The notes under the pieces are model-generated. The model saw nothing but the letters and a program-made list of their open reading frames with translations, was not told where the DNA came from and did no database searches. 64,000 nt of DNA, from the NCBI GenBank assembly GCA_003151475.1, contig PLXQ01000060.1, positions 15,173 through 79,172 of the forward strand. Direction: 5' to 3'. Positions 1 to 8,887 of the stretch are shown here, in pieces (the stretch's first letter is position 1; every line of letters begins with the position of its first letter). The position numbers and the translations under genes are program-made. Source of the stretch: Acidimicrobiaceae bacterium. GTDB taxonomy: Bacteria; Actinomycetota; Acidimicrobiia; Acidimicrobiales; UBA8190.

Positions 1-849
1 GGTGTAGGGGTGCAGCGGATTGTCAAACAAAGCCAGAACGTCGGCTTCCTCGACCTTGCGGCCGGCATACATCACCGCGACACGCTGGGCCGTCTCGGCG
101 ATGACGCCGAGATCGTGGGTGATCATGATGATCGCCGTCCCCAACATCGACTGTAATTCCTGCATCAACTCCAGGATCTGCGCCTGGATAGTCACATCCA
201 GGGCCGTCGTCGGTTCGTCGGCGATGAGTACCTTGGGATTGCACGACAGAGCCATGGCGATCATCGCGCGTTGCCGCATGCCGCCGGACAATTGGTGAGG
301 GTAGGCGTCGATCTGGCGCTCCGCCTCGGCGATGTGGACCAGGCGCAGCATTTCTATCGCGCGGTCGCGCGCTTCCTTTCGGCTGCCGCGCTTGTGCAGC
401 AGGATCGTCTCGATGATCTGCTGGCCGACGGTGAGCACCGGATTGAGCGCCGTCATCGGCTCCTGGAATACCATGGAGATGTCGCCGCCGCGAACCTGAT
501 GCATCTCGGCGTCGCTGAGCGTCAGCAGGTCGCGGCCGTCATAGCGGATCGAGCCGCGCTCGATGCGGCCCATTCGGGGCGGGATCAACCGCATGATGGA
601 GAGCGCCGTCACGCTCTTGCCGCAGCCGGATTCACCGACGACACCCAATGTCTTGCCGCGATCAACACTTAGTGAGACGCCGTTCACCGCCGGAACGGCG
701 GCCCCGTGACTATAGAACACGGTCCTGAGGTCCTCGACGGAAAGGATCGGCGCGGACGCTGCTGCGGCGGTCGCTGTGCCGCTCCTATCGCCACTGGCTG
801 CCATCGCCACCCCGAATGCAATTCCATCTTCTACTAAGTGTGGTCGCAT
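1..849 (-). CDS. Oligopeptide/dipeptide ABC transporter ATP-binding protein, DppD-like (3' end cut by window)
   Basis: The reading frame is open from an ATG at 849 (alternative ATG at 804) to base 1 without a stop, so the C-terminus lies outside the window. The translation shows a Walker A (GESGCGKS), a Q-loop ([12 protein letters not shown]), the ABC signature (LSGGMRQR), Walker B ([12 protein letters not shown]) and the H-loop ([10 protein letters not shown]), ending in HPYT, where family members run into the oligopeptide-transporter C-terminal domain. The 849 start has GGAG about 5 nt upstream; homologues usually begin nearer the 804 start. It is divergent from the substrate-binding protein at 979 and would energise the permease pair at 5576-7374. 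The partner DppF-type ATPase is not in the window. Confidence 0.9.
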   Translation of the reverse strand, partial: MRPHLVEDGIAFGVAMAASGDRSGTATAAAASAPILSVEDLRTVFYSHGAAVPAVNGVSLSVDRGKTLGVVGESGCGKSVTALSIMRLIPPRMGRIERGSIRYDGRDLLTLSDAEMHQVRGGDISMVFQEPMTALNPVLTVGQQIIETILLHKRGSRKEARDRAIEMLRLVHIAEAERQIDAYPHQLSGGMRQRAMIAMALSCNPKVLIADEPTTALDVTIQAQILELMQELQSMLGTAIIMITHDLGVIAETAQRVAVMYAGRKVEEADVLALFDNPLHPYT

Positions 850-918
850 AACGCTCCACCGCCCCATTTTCTAGATCGACTTTATGATACAATTGGGTTT
901 AAATGTACCCTAAAGATC

Positions 919-934
919 GGTGCATAATTGCACC
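919..934. promoter_or_regulatory. Inverted repeat in the divergent promoter region of the ABC importer
   Basis: GGTGCA and TGCACC are perfect 6-bp arms around TAAT, lying 45 bp before the ATG at 979. The same divergent interval has a TATGAT hexamer near 883-888 and a partly symmetric GGGTTTAAATGTACCC just after it. An operator for a local regulator is plausible; the regulator is not in the window. Confidence 0.4.
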
Positions 935-978
935 ACCATAAAAAGAAGGCCGTAAAGGCCGATCGGGGAGGAAAAGCG

Positions 979-2547
979 ATGCCCGTGCGTTTTCCATCGA
1001 GAAAGGCAGTTCGCGCGAGAATTGTTCATGCATTCGCTGCGATTTTGGTGGCAATGCTCGGCACCCAGACAGCCTTTGCCCAGCCCAAGGGCGATCTGGT
1101 GGTGGCGACGTCGGTGCTAAGCCAGCACTTCGATTCGACGACGCTGGTTTCGACAGCCGACTATCTCGTCGGCAGCATGCTCTACGATGGTTTGATCAAC
1201 CTCGGTCCCAAGGGCATGGTTCCGGGGCTGGCCGAGAGCTGGGTCATCAGCCCCGACGGAAAGCAGATCGATTTCAAGCTTCGCAAGGGCGTGACCTTTC
1301 ACAATGGCGATCCATTCTCGGCCGAGGACGTCAAATTCACCTTCGAGAAAATCCTCGCGCCTGACAATACCCATTCCTACCGTCGCGGCTTCGTCGATTC
1401 CCTTGAACGTGTCGATGTCGTCGATCCCCAACACGCACGGTTCGTCCTGAAACAGCCTTGGCCGGCATTCTTCACGACCGCCCGCTATGCGCTGACCTAT
1501 ATCCTTCCCAAAGCCTATTTTGAGAAAGTCGGAAGCAAAGGCTTTCAGGACAATCCAGTCGGCACCGGGCCGTTCTCCTTCGACAGCATGAAGGCCGGCG
1601 AGTGGGTGAAAGTTGCGGCGAACACGAACTACTGGGGCACTCCGCCCAAGGTCAAGACGGCAACGCTTCGGCTGGTCGCAGAACCCTTCACGCGCTACGC
1701 GATGATGGAACGCGGCGAGGCCGATATCGCAGCGGGTCTGACCGGCGCTCTCCTGGAAAAGGCAAGGGCCAATCCGAAACTCAAAATCGTTGTGTCGTCG
1801 TTTAGCGGCACCTCGGGCATCCTGTTCAACAAGAAGCTGTTCCCGGAGGCCGATGACCGGCGGGTGCGTCTGGCGATCGCCCACGCCATCAACCGTGAGG
1901 CGATCAGCGAAAAGATACTGGGCGGAGTCTGCAGGCCGGCGAGCAGCATCTTCACGCCCGGCACGTTCGGGTATCTCGACGGCTTGTCGCTGATTCCCTA
2001 CGATCCGGGAAAAGCCAAGGAACTGCTGAAGGAAGCAGGCATAAAGCCGGGCCACAAGATCACGTTCACGCTGCACACCCAGGCATTCGCCGCATTGCCG
2101 GGCAGCCCACAGGTGCTCGAAGCGATCGCGGGCAATCTCGAAGCTGTCGGGTTCGTTGTGGAACGTCAGAGCGTCGATACCGACGCCTGGATGTCGATGA
2201 TGCGCGGCGGCAAACAGCCGGGCGTCTTCTATTCGCCCTCCGGCACGCCCGACGACGGGGGTGAACTCATCAACACCTGGTTTGTTTCGACCGCCGCCTG
2301 GACTGCAAAGAGCATTCAGGTCCCGGAGTACGACAGGATCTTCAAGGCCCAGCAGCAAACCGGCGATCTCGATGCGCGGAAAAAACTTCTGAACGATTTC
2401 GCTCGGCTTGAACGGAAGAACCTCGAGATGGTCCCCTTGCTCTGGTGCGACACGCCGTTCGTGGTTGCCGCCCGGGTGAAGAAATGGGAGCCGGCGCTTG
2501 CGAGCGGTTACTACATGAACTTGGGAGAACTCGAGCTCGCCGAATGA
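979..2547 (+). CDS. ABC transporter substrate-binding protein, family 5 (peptide/nickel type), copy 1
   Basis: A 522-residue SBP_bac_5 protein. The start at 979 has a strong GGGGAGG ribosome-binding site 7-8 nt upstream and gives a basic N-terminus, a hydrophobic stretch (HAFAAILVAMLG) and a signal-peptidase-like AFA-Q site; an in-frame start at 928 lacks this. Family landmarks include LAESWVISPDGKQ, FHNGDPFSAEDVKFTFE and the GTGPF segment. It should capture a short peptide or similar small ligand in the periplasm for the downstream permeases. A clear paralogue (3969-5546) lies one gene away with the same blocks, so the importer has two receptors, possibly for different ligands. Confidence 0.9.
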   Translation: MPVRFPSRKAVRARIVHAFAAILVAMLGTQTAFAQPKGDLVVATSVLSQHFDSTTLVSTADYLVGSMLYDGLINLGPKGMVPGLAESWVISPDGKQIDFKLRKGVTFHNGDPFSAEDVKFTFEKILAPDNTHSYRRGFVDSLERVDVVDPQHARFVLKQPWPAFFTTARYALTYILPKAYFEKVGSKGFQDNPVGTGPFSFDSMKAGEWVKVAANTNYWGTPPKVKTATLRLVAEPFTRYAMMERGEADIAAGLTGALLEKARANPKLKIVVSSFSGTSGILFNKKLFPEADDRRVRLAIAHAINREAISEKILGGVCRPASSIFTPGTFGYLDGLSLIPYDPGKAKELLKEAGIKPGHKITFTLHTQAFAALPGSPQVLEAIAGNLEAVGFVVERQSVDTDAWMSMMRGGKQPGVFYSPSGTPDDGGELINTWFVSTAAWTAKSIQVPEYDRIFKAQQQTGDLDARKKLLNDFARLERKNLEMVPLLWCDTPFVVAARVKKWEPALASGYYMNLGELELAE

Positions 2548-2650
2548 TCGCGCGCCGCGGAGCGGCGGCTCGGCGATCGAGCCGGATCATACAGCGGCGG
2601 CGATACCGGAAATTTTTGAAGCCAGCCATGTTGGCAGGAGAAAACCCAGA

Positions 2651-3967
2651 ATGAACATCAGCGCGCGCGGCAGCGCGGATACTGCAAACGAGGTGCACTT
2701 GTCGGCTGCCGATGGTCCGGGGTTTCCGTTTACGCAGGAACAGGTCGCTCTCGCCAGGGCCGTCGGCGCCTTTGCGGAAGAGCACTTCGCGCCTGTGGCG
2801 CAGCGCTGGGATCGCGAGAATGCCTTTCCCCGGCAGAACTACGAGCTGTTGAAGGGCAAGGACTGGTTGCGTATTCCGGTTTCCCGGCGTTTCGGCGGCA
2901 TGGGCTGCGGCCTGCACGAGAATCCTCTCGCCTGGGTTCTCGTCGTACAGCAATTGTCCAAAGCCTGCGGCAACACCGGCCAGACCTTCCAAATCTGGGG
3001 TCATTGCATGTCGATGATCGAGGAACTGGCGACGCCGGGACAGGCTGCCCGCTTCACCAAGGAGGCGATGGCGGGCGCGATCTGGTGTTCGGGCGGCAGC
3101 GAACCGTCGAACTATACGCAGAAGCGGCAGACGCCGAAGACCACAGCCAAAGTCGGCGCGACCACGGAAAACACCGCCAAGGCGCGGACGACGCTGGCGC
3201 GGCAGGTCGAGGGCGGCGTCCGCGTCTCCGGTCGTAAGCTGTTCATTTCGAATTCCAGCGTTGCCGATCGCTTCTTCATCTTCGCCGACCTGGTTTCGCC
3301 CGAAGGCAAATCGCTGGGTCTGGTGCATCCGGTTGTCGAGCGCGGCGCGGCGGGATTGCGCGTCGAGCCGAGCTGGGATGCGATGGGGATGCGCGGAACC
3401 GCCAGCGACGATCTGGTGCTCGACGATGTGTTCGTCGCAAACGAGAACGTCATCGGCCTGCACAGGCCGAATGCATATTTCACCTCGGTGCTGGCCGGCA
3501 GCTTCCTCGTCGGGCGAGCCGCGGTCTACATGGGCATCGCCGACGCGGCGTTTGAGTATCTGGTGCGATACGTGCGCGACAGGATCAAGGCCGGAGACGA
3601 TCCGATTATGCAGTATCGCGTCGGGCAGCTTGAATCGCATCGGCAGGCAGCGGCCTCAACGCTCTATCGCGCCGCCTGGCAGTGGCATGAGGCTATTGCC
3701 GACGGCGCTTCGCCGAGCGACTGCGCGTCTTTCGCCGCCATGACTCATACATTGGTTAGCGAAGCGGCGCTGAAGATCACGAATGAGGCCATCGAGCTTT
3801 GCGGCGGCCGCGGCATGCTGCGCTCGGCGCCGCTCGAGCGCTACCACCGGGATGTGCGGGCCTATTCGGTTTCGCCGCCGACGCTGAGCGCGACGATGAT
3901 CAATCTGGGCTCCAGGTTGCTGGCGCCACTAGAGCAGCGCGAAACCCTGATAGCCGAGGGTGTTTGA
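2651..3967 (+). CDS. Acyl-CoA dehydrogenase-like flavoprotein (SfnB/DszC-type family)
   Basis: 438 residues with the acyl-CoA dehydrogenase fold: N-terminal helical part (residues 25-140), a middle beta domain (IWCSGGSEPSN, then FISNSSVADRFFIFAD) and a C-terminal four-helix part ending in CGGRGMLR and ERYHRDVRAY. GGAG lies about 10 nt before ATG. It sits between two paralogous peptide-binding proteins and its stop is 1 nt from the next ATG, so it is part of the importer operon. Proteins of this subfamily next to transporters are often flavin-dependent monooxygenases used in organosulfur or xenobiotic use rather than beta-oxidation. Here it probably acts on the imported compound (inference); the substrate is unknown. 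Confidence 0.75.
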   Translation: MNISARGSADTANEVHLSAADGPGFPFTQEQVALARAVGAFAEEHFAPVAQRWDRENAFPRQNYELLKGKDWLRIPVSRRFGGMGCGLHENPLAWVLVVQQLSKACGNTGQTFQIWGHCMSMIEELATPGQAARFTKEAMAGAIWCSGGSEPSNYTQKRQTPKTTAKVGATTENTAKARTTLARQVEGGVRVSGRKLFISNSSVADRFFIFADLVSPEGKSLGLVHPVVERGAAGLRVEPSWDAMGMRGTASDDLVLDDVFVANENVIGLHRPNAYFTSVLAGSFLVGRAAVYMGIADAAFEYLVRYVRDRIKAGDDPIMQYRVGQLESHRQAAASTLYRAAWQWHEAIADGASPSDCASFAAMTHTLVSEAALKITNEAIELCGGRGMLRSAPLERYHRDVRAYSVSPPTLSATMINLGSRLLAPLEQRETLIAEGV

Positions 3968-3968
3968 A

Positions 3969-5546
3969 ATGACAGCCGTGGAAATTCGCAAATCGTGGTT
4001 CGGCCTGGCCCGTCCGCTGGTCTTGTCGCTTGCCGTAGCTCAGTTCATGTCGATGGTAACGACGCCGGCCGCGGCAGAACCGAAGGGCGATGTCGTCATT
4101 GCGATGCCTCAACTCAGCCAGTTGTTTGATCCAACCGCGATGATCGGCGCGACCCCGCACATGGTCTACGACTACATCTTCGATGGCCTGATCAATCTTG
4201 GGCCGGAGGGTAAATATCCGGCTCTCGCGGAAAGCTGGACGATCAGCCCGGACGGCAAGCAGATCGACTTCAAACTCCGTCAAGGCGTCAAGTTCCAAAA
4301 CGGCGATCCATTTTCCGCGGAAGACGTCAAGTTCACGTTCGATCGGGTGATGGCGCCCGACAGCACCCATGCCTACCGCCGCGGGTTTCTTGATTCGATG
4401 GAACGCGTTGAGGTGGTCGATCCATTCACGGTGCGTTTTGTGCTCAAGGAACCGTGGCCGGCATTTTTCACGACGGCGCGCTATGCGCTCACCCCGATCG
4501 TTCCTAAGAAATACTTTGAGCAGGTCGGCGCAAAAGGCTTCCAGGACAAGCCGATCGGAACCGGCCCCTTCACGCTGGTCGGCGTGAAGTCGGGTGAATG
4601 GACGAAATTCCAGGCAAACGAGAATTATTGGGGAGGTGCGCCGCATATCAAGACGGTTACGCAGCGCGGGGTCAGCGAACCGTTCACGCGGTACGCGATG
4701 CTGGAACGCGGTGAAGCGGATATCGTGTCTGGCCTGACGGGCCCGCTGCTCGAGCGGATCAGAGGCAATCCCGGTATTCGTGTGGTTTCCTCCCGCTACA
4801 GCGGAACTTCCGGGATACTCTTCAACAAGGAACTCTTCCCCGAAGCCGCCGATCGACGCGTGCGGCTGGCAATCGCCTATGCGATAGACCGCAAGGAGAT
4901 TGCAGAAAAGATTCAGGGTGGTGTTTGCCAACCCGCAACGAGCATGTTCACGCCCGGCACCTTCGGCTATCTGGCAGGATTACCCCAGATTCCCTACGAC
5001 CCTGCCAAGGCCAAGGCGCTGCTCGCGGAAGCGGGAATTAAACCGGGTCATAAGGTGACCTTTACGATTCAGACGGAATCGTTTGCAGCCGTGCCGAACG
5101 TGCCGCAGGTTCTCGAAGCGGTGGCCGGCAATCTCGAAGCCGTCGGCTTCGTGGTTGAACGGAAAAGCGTGGACAATGCCGCATGGCTTTCCATGATGCG
5201 TGGAGGCAAGCCAACCGGAATCTTCTATTCACCGATCTCGATTCCGGACGACGGCGGCGAGGTGCTGAATTCCTATTTCGTCTCCTGGTCCGGGTGGACG
5301 GCAAAGAGCATCAATGTTTCCGAATATGACGAGGCCTTCAAGGAGCAGATCAAGGAACCCGATCTCGAGAAACGCAAGATGATCCTCCAGCATTTTGCCA
5401 AGCTCGAATCCGAGAACCTGGAAGATATTCCGCTTCTCTGGTGCGACACGCCTTTTGCCGCGAGCACGAAAAGAATCAAAGCTTGGCAGCCCAGCCTGGG
5501 CAGCGGCTATCACATGAACATGAAGCAGGTTGAGCTGGCGAAATAG
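3969..5546 (+). CDS. ABC transporter substrate-binding protein, family 5, copy 2
   Basis: 525 residues from the ATG at 3969, which follows the previous stop by 1 nt; an in-frame GTG at 3960 would overlap it. The N-terminus carries a signal peptide (LVLSLAVAQFMSMV, then AAAEPKGD). The body matches copy 1 block by block: LAESWTISPDGKQ, NGDPFSAEDVKFTFD, GTGPFTLVGVKSGEW, GTSGILFNKELFPEA and PLLWCDTPF. This looks like a tandem duplication whose copies diverged after the flavoprotein gene came to lie between them, or was already there. Same predicted role as copy 1. Confidence 0.9.
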   Translation: MTAVEIRKSWFGLARPLVLSLAVAQFMSMVTTPAAAEPKGDVVIAMPQLSQLFDPTAMIGATPHMVYDYIFDGLINLGPEGKYPALAESWTISPDGKQIDFKLRQGVKFQNGDPFSAEDVKFTFDRVMAPDSTHAYRRGFLDSMERVEVVDPFTVRFVLKEPWPAFFTTARYALTPIVPKKYFEQVGAKGFQDKPIGTGPFTLVGVKSGEWTKFQANENYWGGAPHIKTVTQRGVSEPFTRYAMLERGEADIVSGLTGPLLERIRGNPGIRVVSSRYSGTSGILFNKELFPEAADRRVRLAIAYAIDRKEIAEKIQGGVCQPATSMFTPGTFGYLAGLPQIPYDPAKAKALLAEAGIKPGHKVTFTIQTESFAAVPNVPQVLEAVAGNLEAVGFVVERKSVDNAAWLSMMRGGKPTGIFYSPISIPDDGGEVLNSYFVSWSGWTAKSINVSEYDEAFKEQIKEPDLEKRKMILQHFAKLESENLEDIPLLWCDTPFAASTKRIKAWQPSLGSGYHMNMKQVELAK

Positions 5547-5575
5547 CCGGACTCGGAACAGCAGGGAAGTGCCGC

Positions 5576-6502
5576 GTGTCGTTGAGGTTCGTTGTCGGAA
5601 GGCTGTTGCAGGCGCTGCTCACGATCCTATTGCTGAGCGTGATTGTATTTGGACTGGCCCGGCTGTCGGGTGACCCGATCAATCTGATGGCCCCGATGGA
5701 AGCTTCGCCGGAGGACATTGCTACCATTCGCGCCTCCTTCGGCCTCGATAAGCCGTTGCCGGTTCAATACTGGTACTTCATTCGGAACGCCGCCGAGGGC
5801 GATTTCGGCCGCTCGATCAAGTGGGATCGGTCGGCCGCCGGAATGCTGATCGAACGCTTTCCGGCAACCATCATCCTGTCGATCACCTCAATGCTGTTCG
5901 GTCTCCTGCTCGCCCTGCCCGTCGGCATCTGGTCCGCGGTCAAACGCGACACCTGGTTCGACAATGTCGGCAAGATCGTCGCGCTTGCCGGACAAAGCAT
6001 GCCGACGTTCTGGTTCGGCATTCTCCTGATTCTTTTTTTCTCGCTCTATATTCCCCTGTTTCCGACCTCGGGATACGGCATCGACATCCATCTCGTTCTT
6101 CCGACAGTAACCCTGGGCGCGTTCGTCGCCGCCTCGATCATGCGCGTTACGCGATCCGCGATGCTGGATGCGCTGGAGGCGGACTACGTTCGTACCGCTC
6201 GTAGCAAGGGCGTCCCCGAATGGCGCGTCATCTTGGTTCACGCCTTGAAGAACGCCGCTATCCCGATCCTCACCATCACGGCCCTGCAGGCAGCAACCAT
6301 TTTACGAGGCGCCGTTGTGACGGAAACCGTGTTCTCATGGCCCGGGATAGGCAAGATCGCAATCGACGCAGTCTACGGCCGGGATTTTCCGTTGGTTCAG
6401 GCGTCGGTGATGTTCATGGGCGTGGTGTTTCTCACCATCAACCTGCTCGTCGACATGGCCTATGTTCTGCTCGATCCGCGCATTACGTATTTGAGGAAAT
6501 GA
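5576..6502 (+). CDS. ABC transporter permease, DppB-like
   Basis: 308 residues with a GTG start and AGGGA about 9 nt upstream. Typical DppB order: an N-terminal membrane helix (LLQALLTILLLSVIVFGLARL), the periplasmic segment (GLDKPLPVQYWYFI, DFGRSIKW), five further helices, and the EAA cytoplasmic loop near LEADYVRTARSKGVP that contacts the ATPase. The stop overlaps the start of the next permease (ATGA at 6499), so the two are translationally coupled and should form the heterodimeric channel. Confidence 0.93.
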   Translation: MSLRFVVGRLLQALLTILLLSVIVFGLARLSGDPINLMAPMEASPEDIATIRASFGLDKPLPVQYWYFIRNAAEGDFGRSIKWDRSAAGMLIERFPATIILSITSMLFGLLLALPVGIWSAVKRDTWFDNVGKIVALAGQSMPTFWFGILLILFFSLYIPLFPTSGYGIDIHLVLPTVTLGAFVAASIMRVTRSAMLDALEADYVRTARSKGVPEWRVILVHALKNAAIPILTITALQAATILRGAVVTETVFSWPGIGKIAIDAVYGRDFPLVQASVMFMGVVFLTINLLVDMAYVLLDPRITYLRK

Positions 6503-7374
6503 CTGTGGCAACCAGCACCCGCTCCGGTTTCCTATCCGTCATGCTGCGGAAAATCGGGACGCTTTCGTTCCTGCTGCGCTCGGCGCCGGCGCTGTTCCTG
6601 TTGCTGGTCGTGCTGATGGCGGTCTTCGCCGACTTGATCGTGCCCTTCGATCCCAGCCAGCAGGATCTCGGCAATTCGCTGGTGGGGCCGACATGGCAGC
6701 ATATCATGGGTACGGATTCGCTCGGCCGCGACGTCTTCAGCCGGATGGTATTTGGCAGCCGCATTTCACTCATCGTCGGGACGAGCTCGGTAGCGGTAGC
6801 GATGGTGATTGGCGTCGTCCTGGGTATCGCGTCGGCAATGATCGGTGGCACGACCGGGGAGGCCATCATGCGGTTGACCGATCTTTCCCTGACATTGCCC
6901 GGCATTCTGATCGCGCTCGCGGTAGCCGCGACCGTGGGGCCAAGTCTGACCAACGTCATTCTCATAATTGCGCTGCTCTACTGGGCGCAATTTGCCCGCA
7001 TGGCGCGCGGCGAGGCCTTGTCCATCCGGGAACGCGACTACGTGCAGTCCGCGTATGCGATCGGATGTAGTCCCTGGCGGATTCTCCGGGTGTATATTCT
7101 GCCAAACCTTGCGAACACGATCATCGTCCTTGCGACCCTTGAGATTGCGGCGGCGATTCTGCTCGAATCGACGCTGTCCTTTCTCGGCGTTGGTGTTCCG
7201 CCGCCGACGCCGACCTGGGGCAGCATGATCGCCGAAGGCCGTCCCTACGTCGAACTGGGCTGGTGGACGGTCACGTTCCCCGGCCTGGCAATCATGCTGA
7301 CGGTGCTCGCGGTCAATCTGCTGGGCGACGTGCTGCGCGATCGTCTGGATCCCAAATTTTCGAATCGCCGGTGA
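6499..7374 (+). CDS. ABC transporter permease, DppC-like
   Basis: 291 residues; the start is the ATG overlapping the dppB-like stop, although the frame stays open further upstream. The N-terminal OppC_N segment (LLRSAPALFLLLVVLMAV, with DPSQQDLGNSLVGP) is followed by the conserved MGTDSLGRDVFSRMVFGSRISL block, the EAA loop (RERDYVQSAYAIGCS) and terminal SFLGVGVPPPTPTWG and VNLLGDVLRDRLDPK blocks, all hallmarks of DppC/OppC. It is the last gene with the proteobacterial-like composition seen from base 1. Confidence 0.93.
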   Translation: MTVATSTRSGFLSVMLRKIGTLSFLLRSAPALFLLLVVLMAVFADLIVPFDPSQQDLGNSLVGPTWQHIMGTDSLGRDVFSRMVFGSRISLIVGTSSVAVAMVIGVVLGIASAMIGGTTGEAIMRLTDLSLTLPGILIALAVAATVGPSLTNVILIIALLYWAQFARMARGEALSIRERDYVQSAYAIGCSPWRILRVYILPNLANTIIVLATLEIAAAILLESTLSFLGVGVPPPTPTWGSMIAEGRPYVELGWWTVTFPGLAIMLTVLAVNLLGDVLRDRLDPKFSNRR

Positions 7375-7416
7375 GGACGCGCAAATCCTCTGAATTGTTC
7401 GATTGTGGAGACTGGA

Positions 7417-8325
7417 ATGAACATGATCTTGGAAGGCAAAGTGGCGCTCGTCACGGGCGCAGGCCGTGGCATCGGACGCGAGGAGGCGCTGCTCCTGGCC
7501 TCCGAGGGCGCCAAGGTGATCGTGAACGACGTGGGCGCCAACCGCGAGGGAACGGGCGCCGACGTCCACCCCGCCCAGCAGACGGTCGAGGACATCAAGG
7601 CCGCCGGCGGCGAAGCCGACCTGAACCCCGACGACGTCAGCTCGTGGACGGGGGCCGAGAACCTGGTCAAGCAGGCGGTCGACACCTGGGGACAGCTCGA
7701 CATCCTCGTCAACAACGCCGGGATCCTGCGGGACAAGATGTCGTTCAACATGGACGAGTCCGACTGGGACGACGTCATCCGGGTGCACCTGAAGGGCCAC
7801 TTCGCCCCGTCGCACTTCGCCGCCATCCACTGGCGCAACCGTTCCAAGGGGGGCGAGTCGGTCTCCGGCCGCATCATCAACACCGCCTCGGAGGCGGGCC
7901 TCTTCGGCAACGCCGGTCAGGCCAACTACGGCGCCGCCAAGGCCGGTATCGCCGCCATGACGATCATCTTGGGCCGCGAGCTCGAGCGCTACGGCGTGAC
8001 CGTCAACGCCATCTCACCCCGGGCCCGTACCCGTATGACCGAGGACCTCTTCGGGGAGATGGCGAAAGCCCAGGAAGGGAAGTTCGACGCCTTCGGCCCG
8101 GAGAACGTGGCTCCCCTGGTGGCCTTCTTGGCCAGCGATGAGGCGTCGGACGTGAGCGGCCAGAACTTCGTCGTCTTCGGTGGATCGGTCTGGGTGGTCG
8201 AGGGATGGAAGCCGGCCGGAGAGCTGAAGCGCGACAGCCGGTGGACCCCGAAGGAGCTGGCCGACAACAAGTCGACCCTCTTCAAGAACCACTCTTCGGG
8301 CGTGCCCCCCTTCGGCTTCTTCTGA
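7417..8325 (+). CDS. Short-chain dehydrogenase/reductase (3-hydroxyacyl-CoA dehydrogenase-like)
   Basis: 302 residues from ATG 7417, which has GGAG 6 nt upstream; an in-frame GTG at 7405 is less likely. Rossmann motif TGAGRGIG near residues 12-19, NNAG at the end of strand 4, and the catalytic Ser-Tyr-Lys set in NTASEAGLFGNAGQANYGAAK. The C-terminal extension (GWKPAGELKRDSRW and onward) is common in actinobacterial SDRs of lipid catabolism. It probably oxidises a 3-hydroxyacyl-CoA or related alcohol with NAD(P), alongside the MaoC, ACAD and enoyl-CoA hydratase genes that follow. The upstream flank is proteobacterial in style while the body of the gene is actinobacterial; see the finding on the junction. 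Confidence 0.85.
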   Translation: MNMILEGKVALVTGAGRGIGREEALLLASEGAKVIVNDVGANREGTGADVHPAQQTVEDIKAAGGEADLNPDDVSSWTGAENLVKQAVDTWGQLDILVNNAGILRDKMSFNMDESDWDDVIRVHLKGHFAPSHFAAIHWRNRSKGGESVSGRIINTASEAGLFGNAGQANYGAAKAGIAAMTIILGRELERYGVTVNAISPRARTRMTEDLFGEMAKAQEGKFDAFGPENVAPLVAFLASDEASDVSGQNFVVFGGSVWVVEGWKPAGELKRDSRWTPKELADNKSTLFKNHSSGVPPFGFF

Positions 8326-8362
8326 GAAGAGCGGCCGCCGGAGCTCAGCCGGCCGGAGAGAT

Positions 8363-8791
8363 TCAGCCCCGGCTGGGGAGAACGGCGGTGGCCTCGCCCA
8401 CCACCTTCACCTCGCCGTCGGCATTGGCCAGCGTGCACGCCAGATCGACCAGGTGCCCGGCGTCTTCGACCCGCTTCGATGTCACCACGATCTTGGTGGA
8501 CAGCTCCTCGCCCGGCCACGTCTGGCGGCTGAACCGCACCTGGTAGTGCCGGACGTTGCCGGCACCCACGTAGTCGGTCAGCGCCGTGCCGAGCAGTCCC
8601 ATCGAGAACATCCCGTGCCCGAACACGCTGGGCTGCCCGGCGGCGGTGGCGGCGATCTCGTCGTGGTGCATGGGGTTGTAGTCCCCCGACGCCCCGGCGT
8701 AGCGCACCAGGTCGGTCCGGGTCAGCGTATGACTCGTCACCGGGGCCTCGTCGCCTTCTTTGATGTCCTCGAAGTGCAGTGCACCTGCCAT
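8363..8791 (-). CDS. MaoC-like (R)-enoyl-CoA hydratase, HadB-type hotdog protein
   Basis: 142 residues with a single hotdog domain. The hydratase-2 motif YAGASGDYNPMHHDE at residues 31-45 supplies the catalytic Asp and His, followed by FGHGMFSMGLLG. Proteins of this type hydrate trans-2-enoyl thioesters and commonly work as heterodimers with an N-terminal MaoC partner; a candidate partner lies at 13356-13859. The gene is 96 bp downstream of the acyl-CoA dehydrogenase on the same strand and is probably co-transcribed with it. The convergent SDR gene ends 37 bp away. Confidence 0.88.
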   Translation of the reverse strand: MAGALHFEDIKEGDEAPVTSHTLTRTDLVRYAGASGDYNPMHHDEIAATAAGQPSVFGHGMFSMGLLGTALTDYVGAGNVRHYQVRFSRQTWPGEELSTKIVVTSKRVEDAGHLVDLACTLANADGEVKVVGEATAVLPSRG

Positions 8792-8887
8792 GACTGTTCC
8801 CTCCCCTGAGTCTCGCGACCGGACCGGCCGCAGCTTGCGGGCCGCGGCTCCGCCCTGTCAAACCGTGTGCTTCGGCGAACCCTGTTC

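Noticed and set aside
1117..2358. 413-codon minus-strand frame opposite the first substrate-binding protein
   Set aside because: It is the antisense shadow of a clear SBP gene; the sense strand has all family motifs.
7374..8325. SDR as the last gene of the importer operon
   Set aside because: The 42-bp gap would allow it, but the protein body is actinobacterial and matches the following lipid genes better; the join is uncertain.
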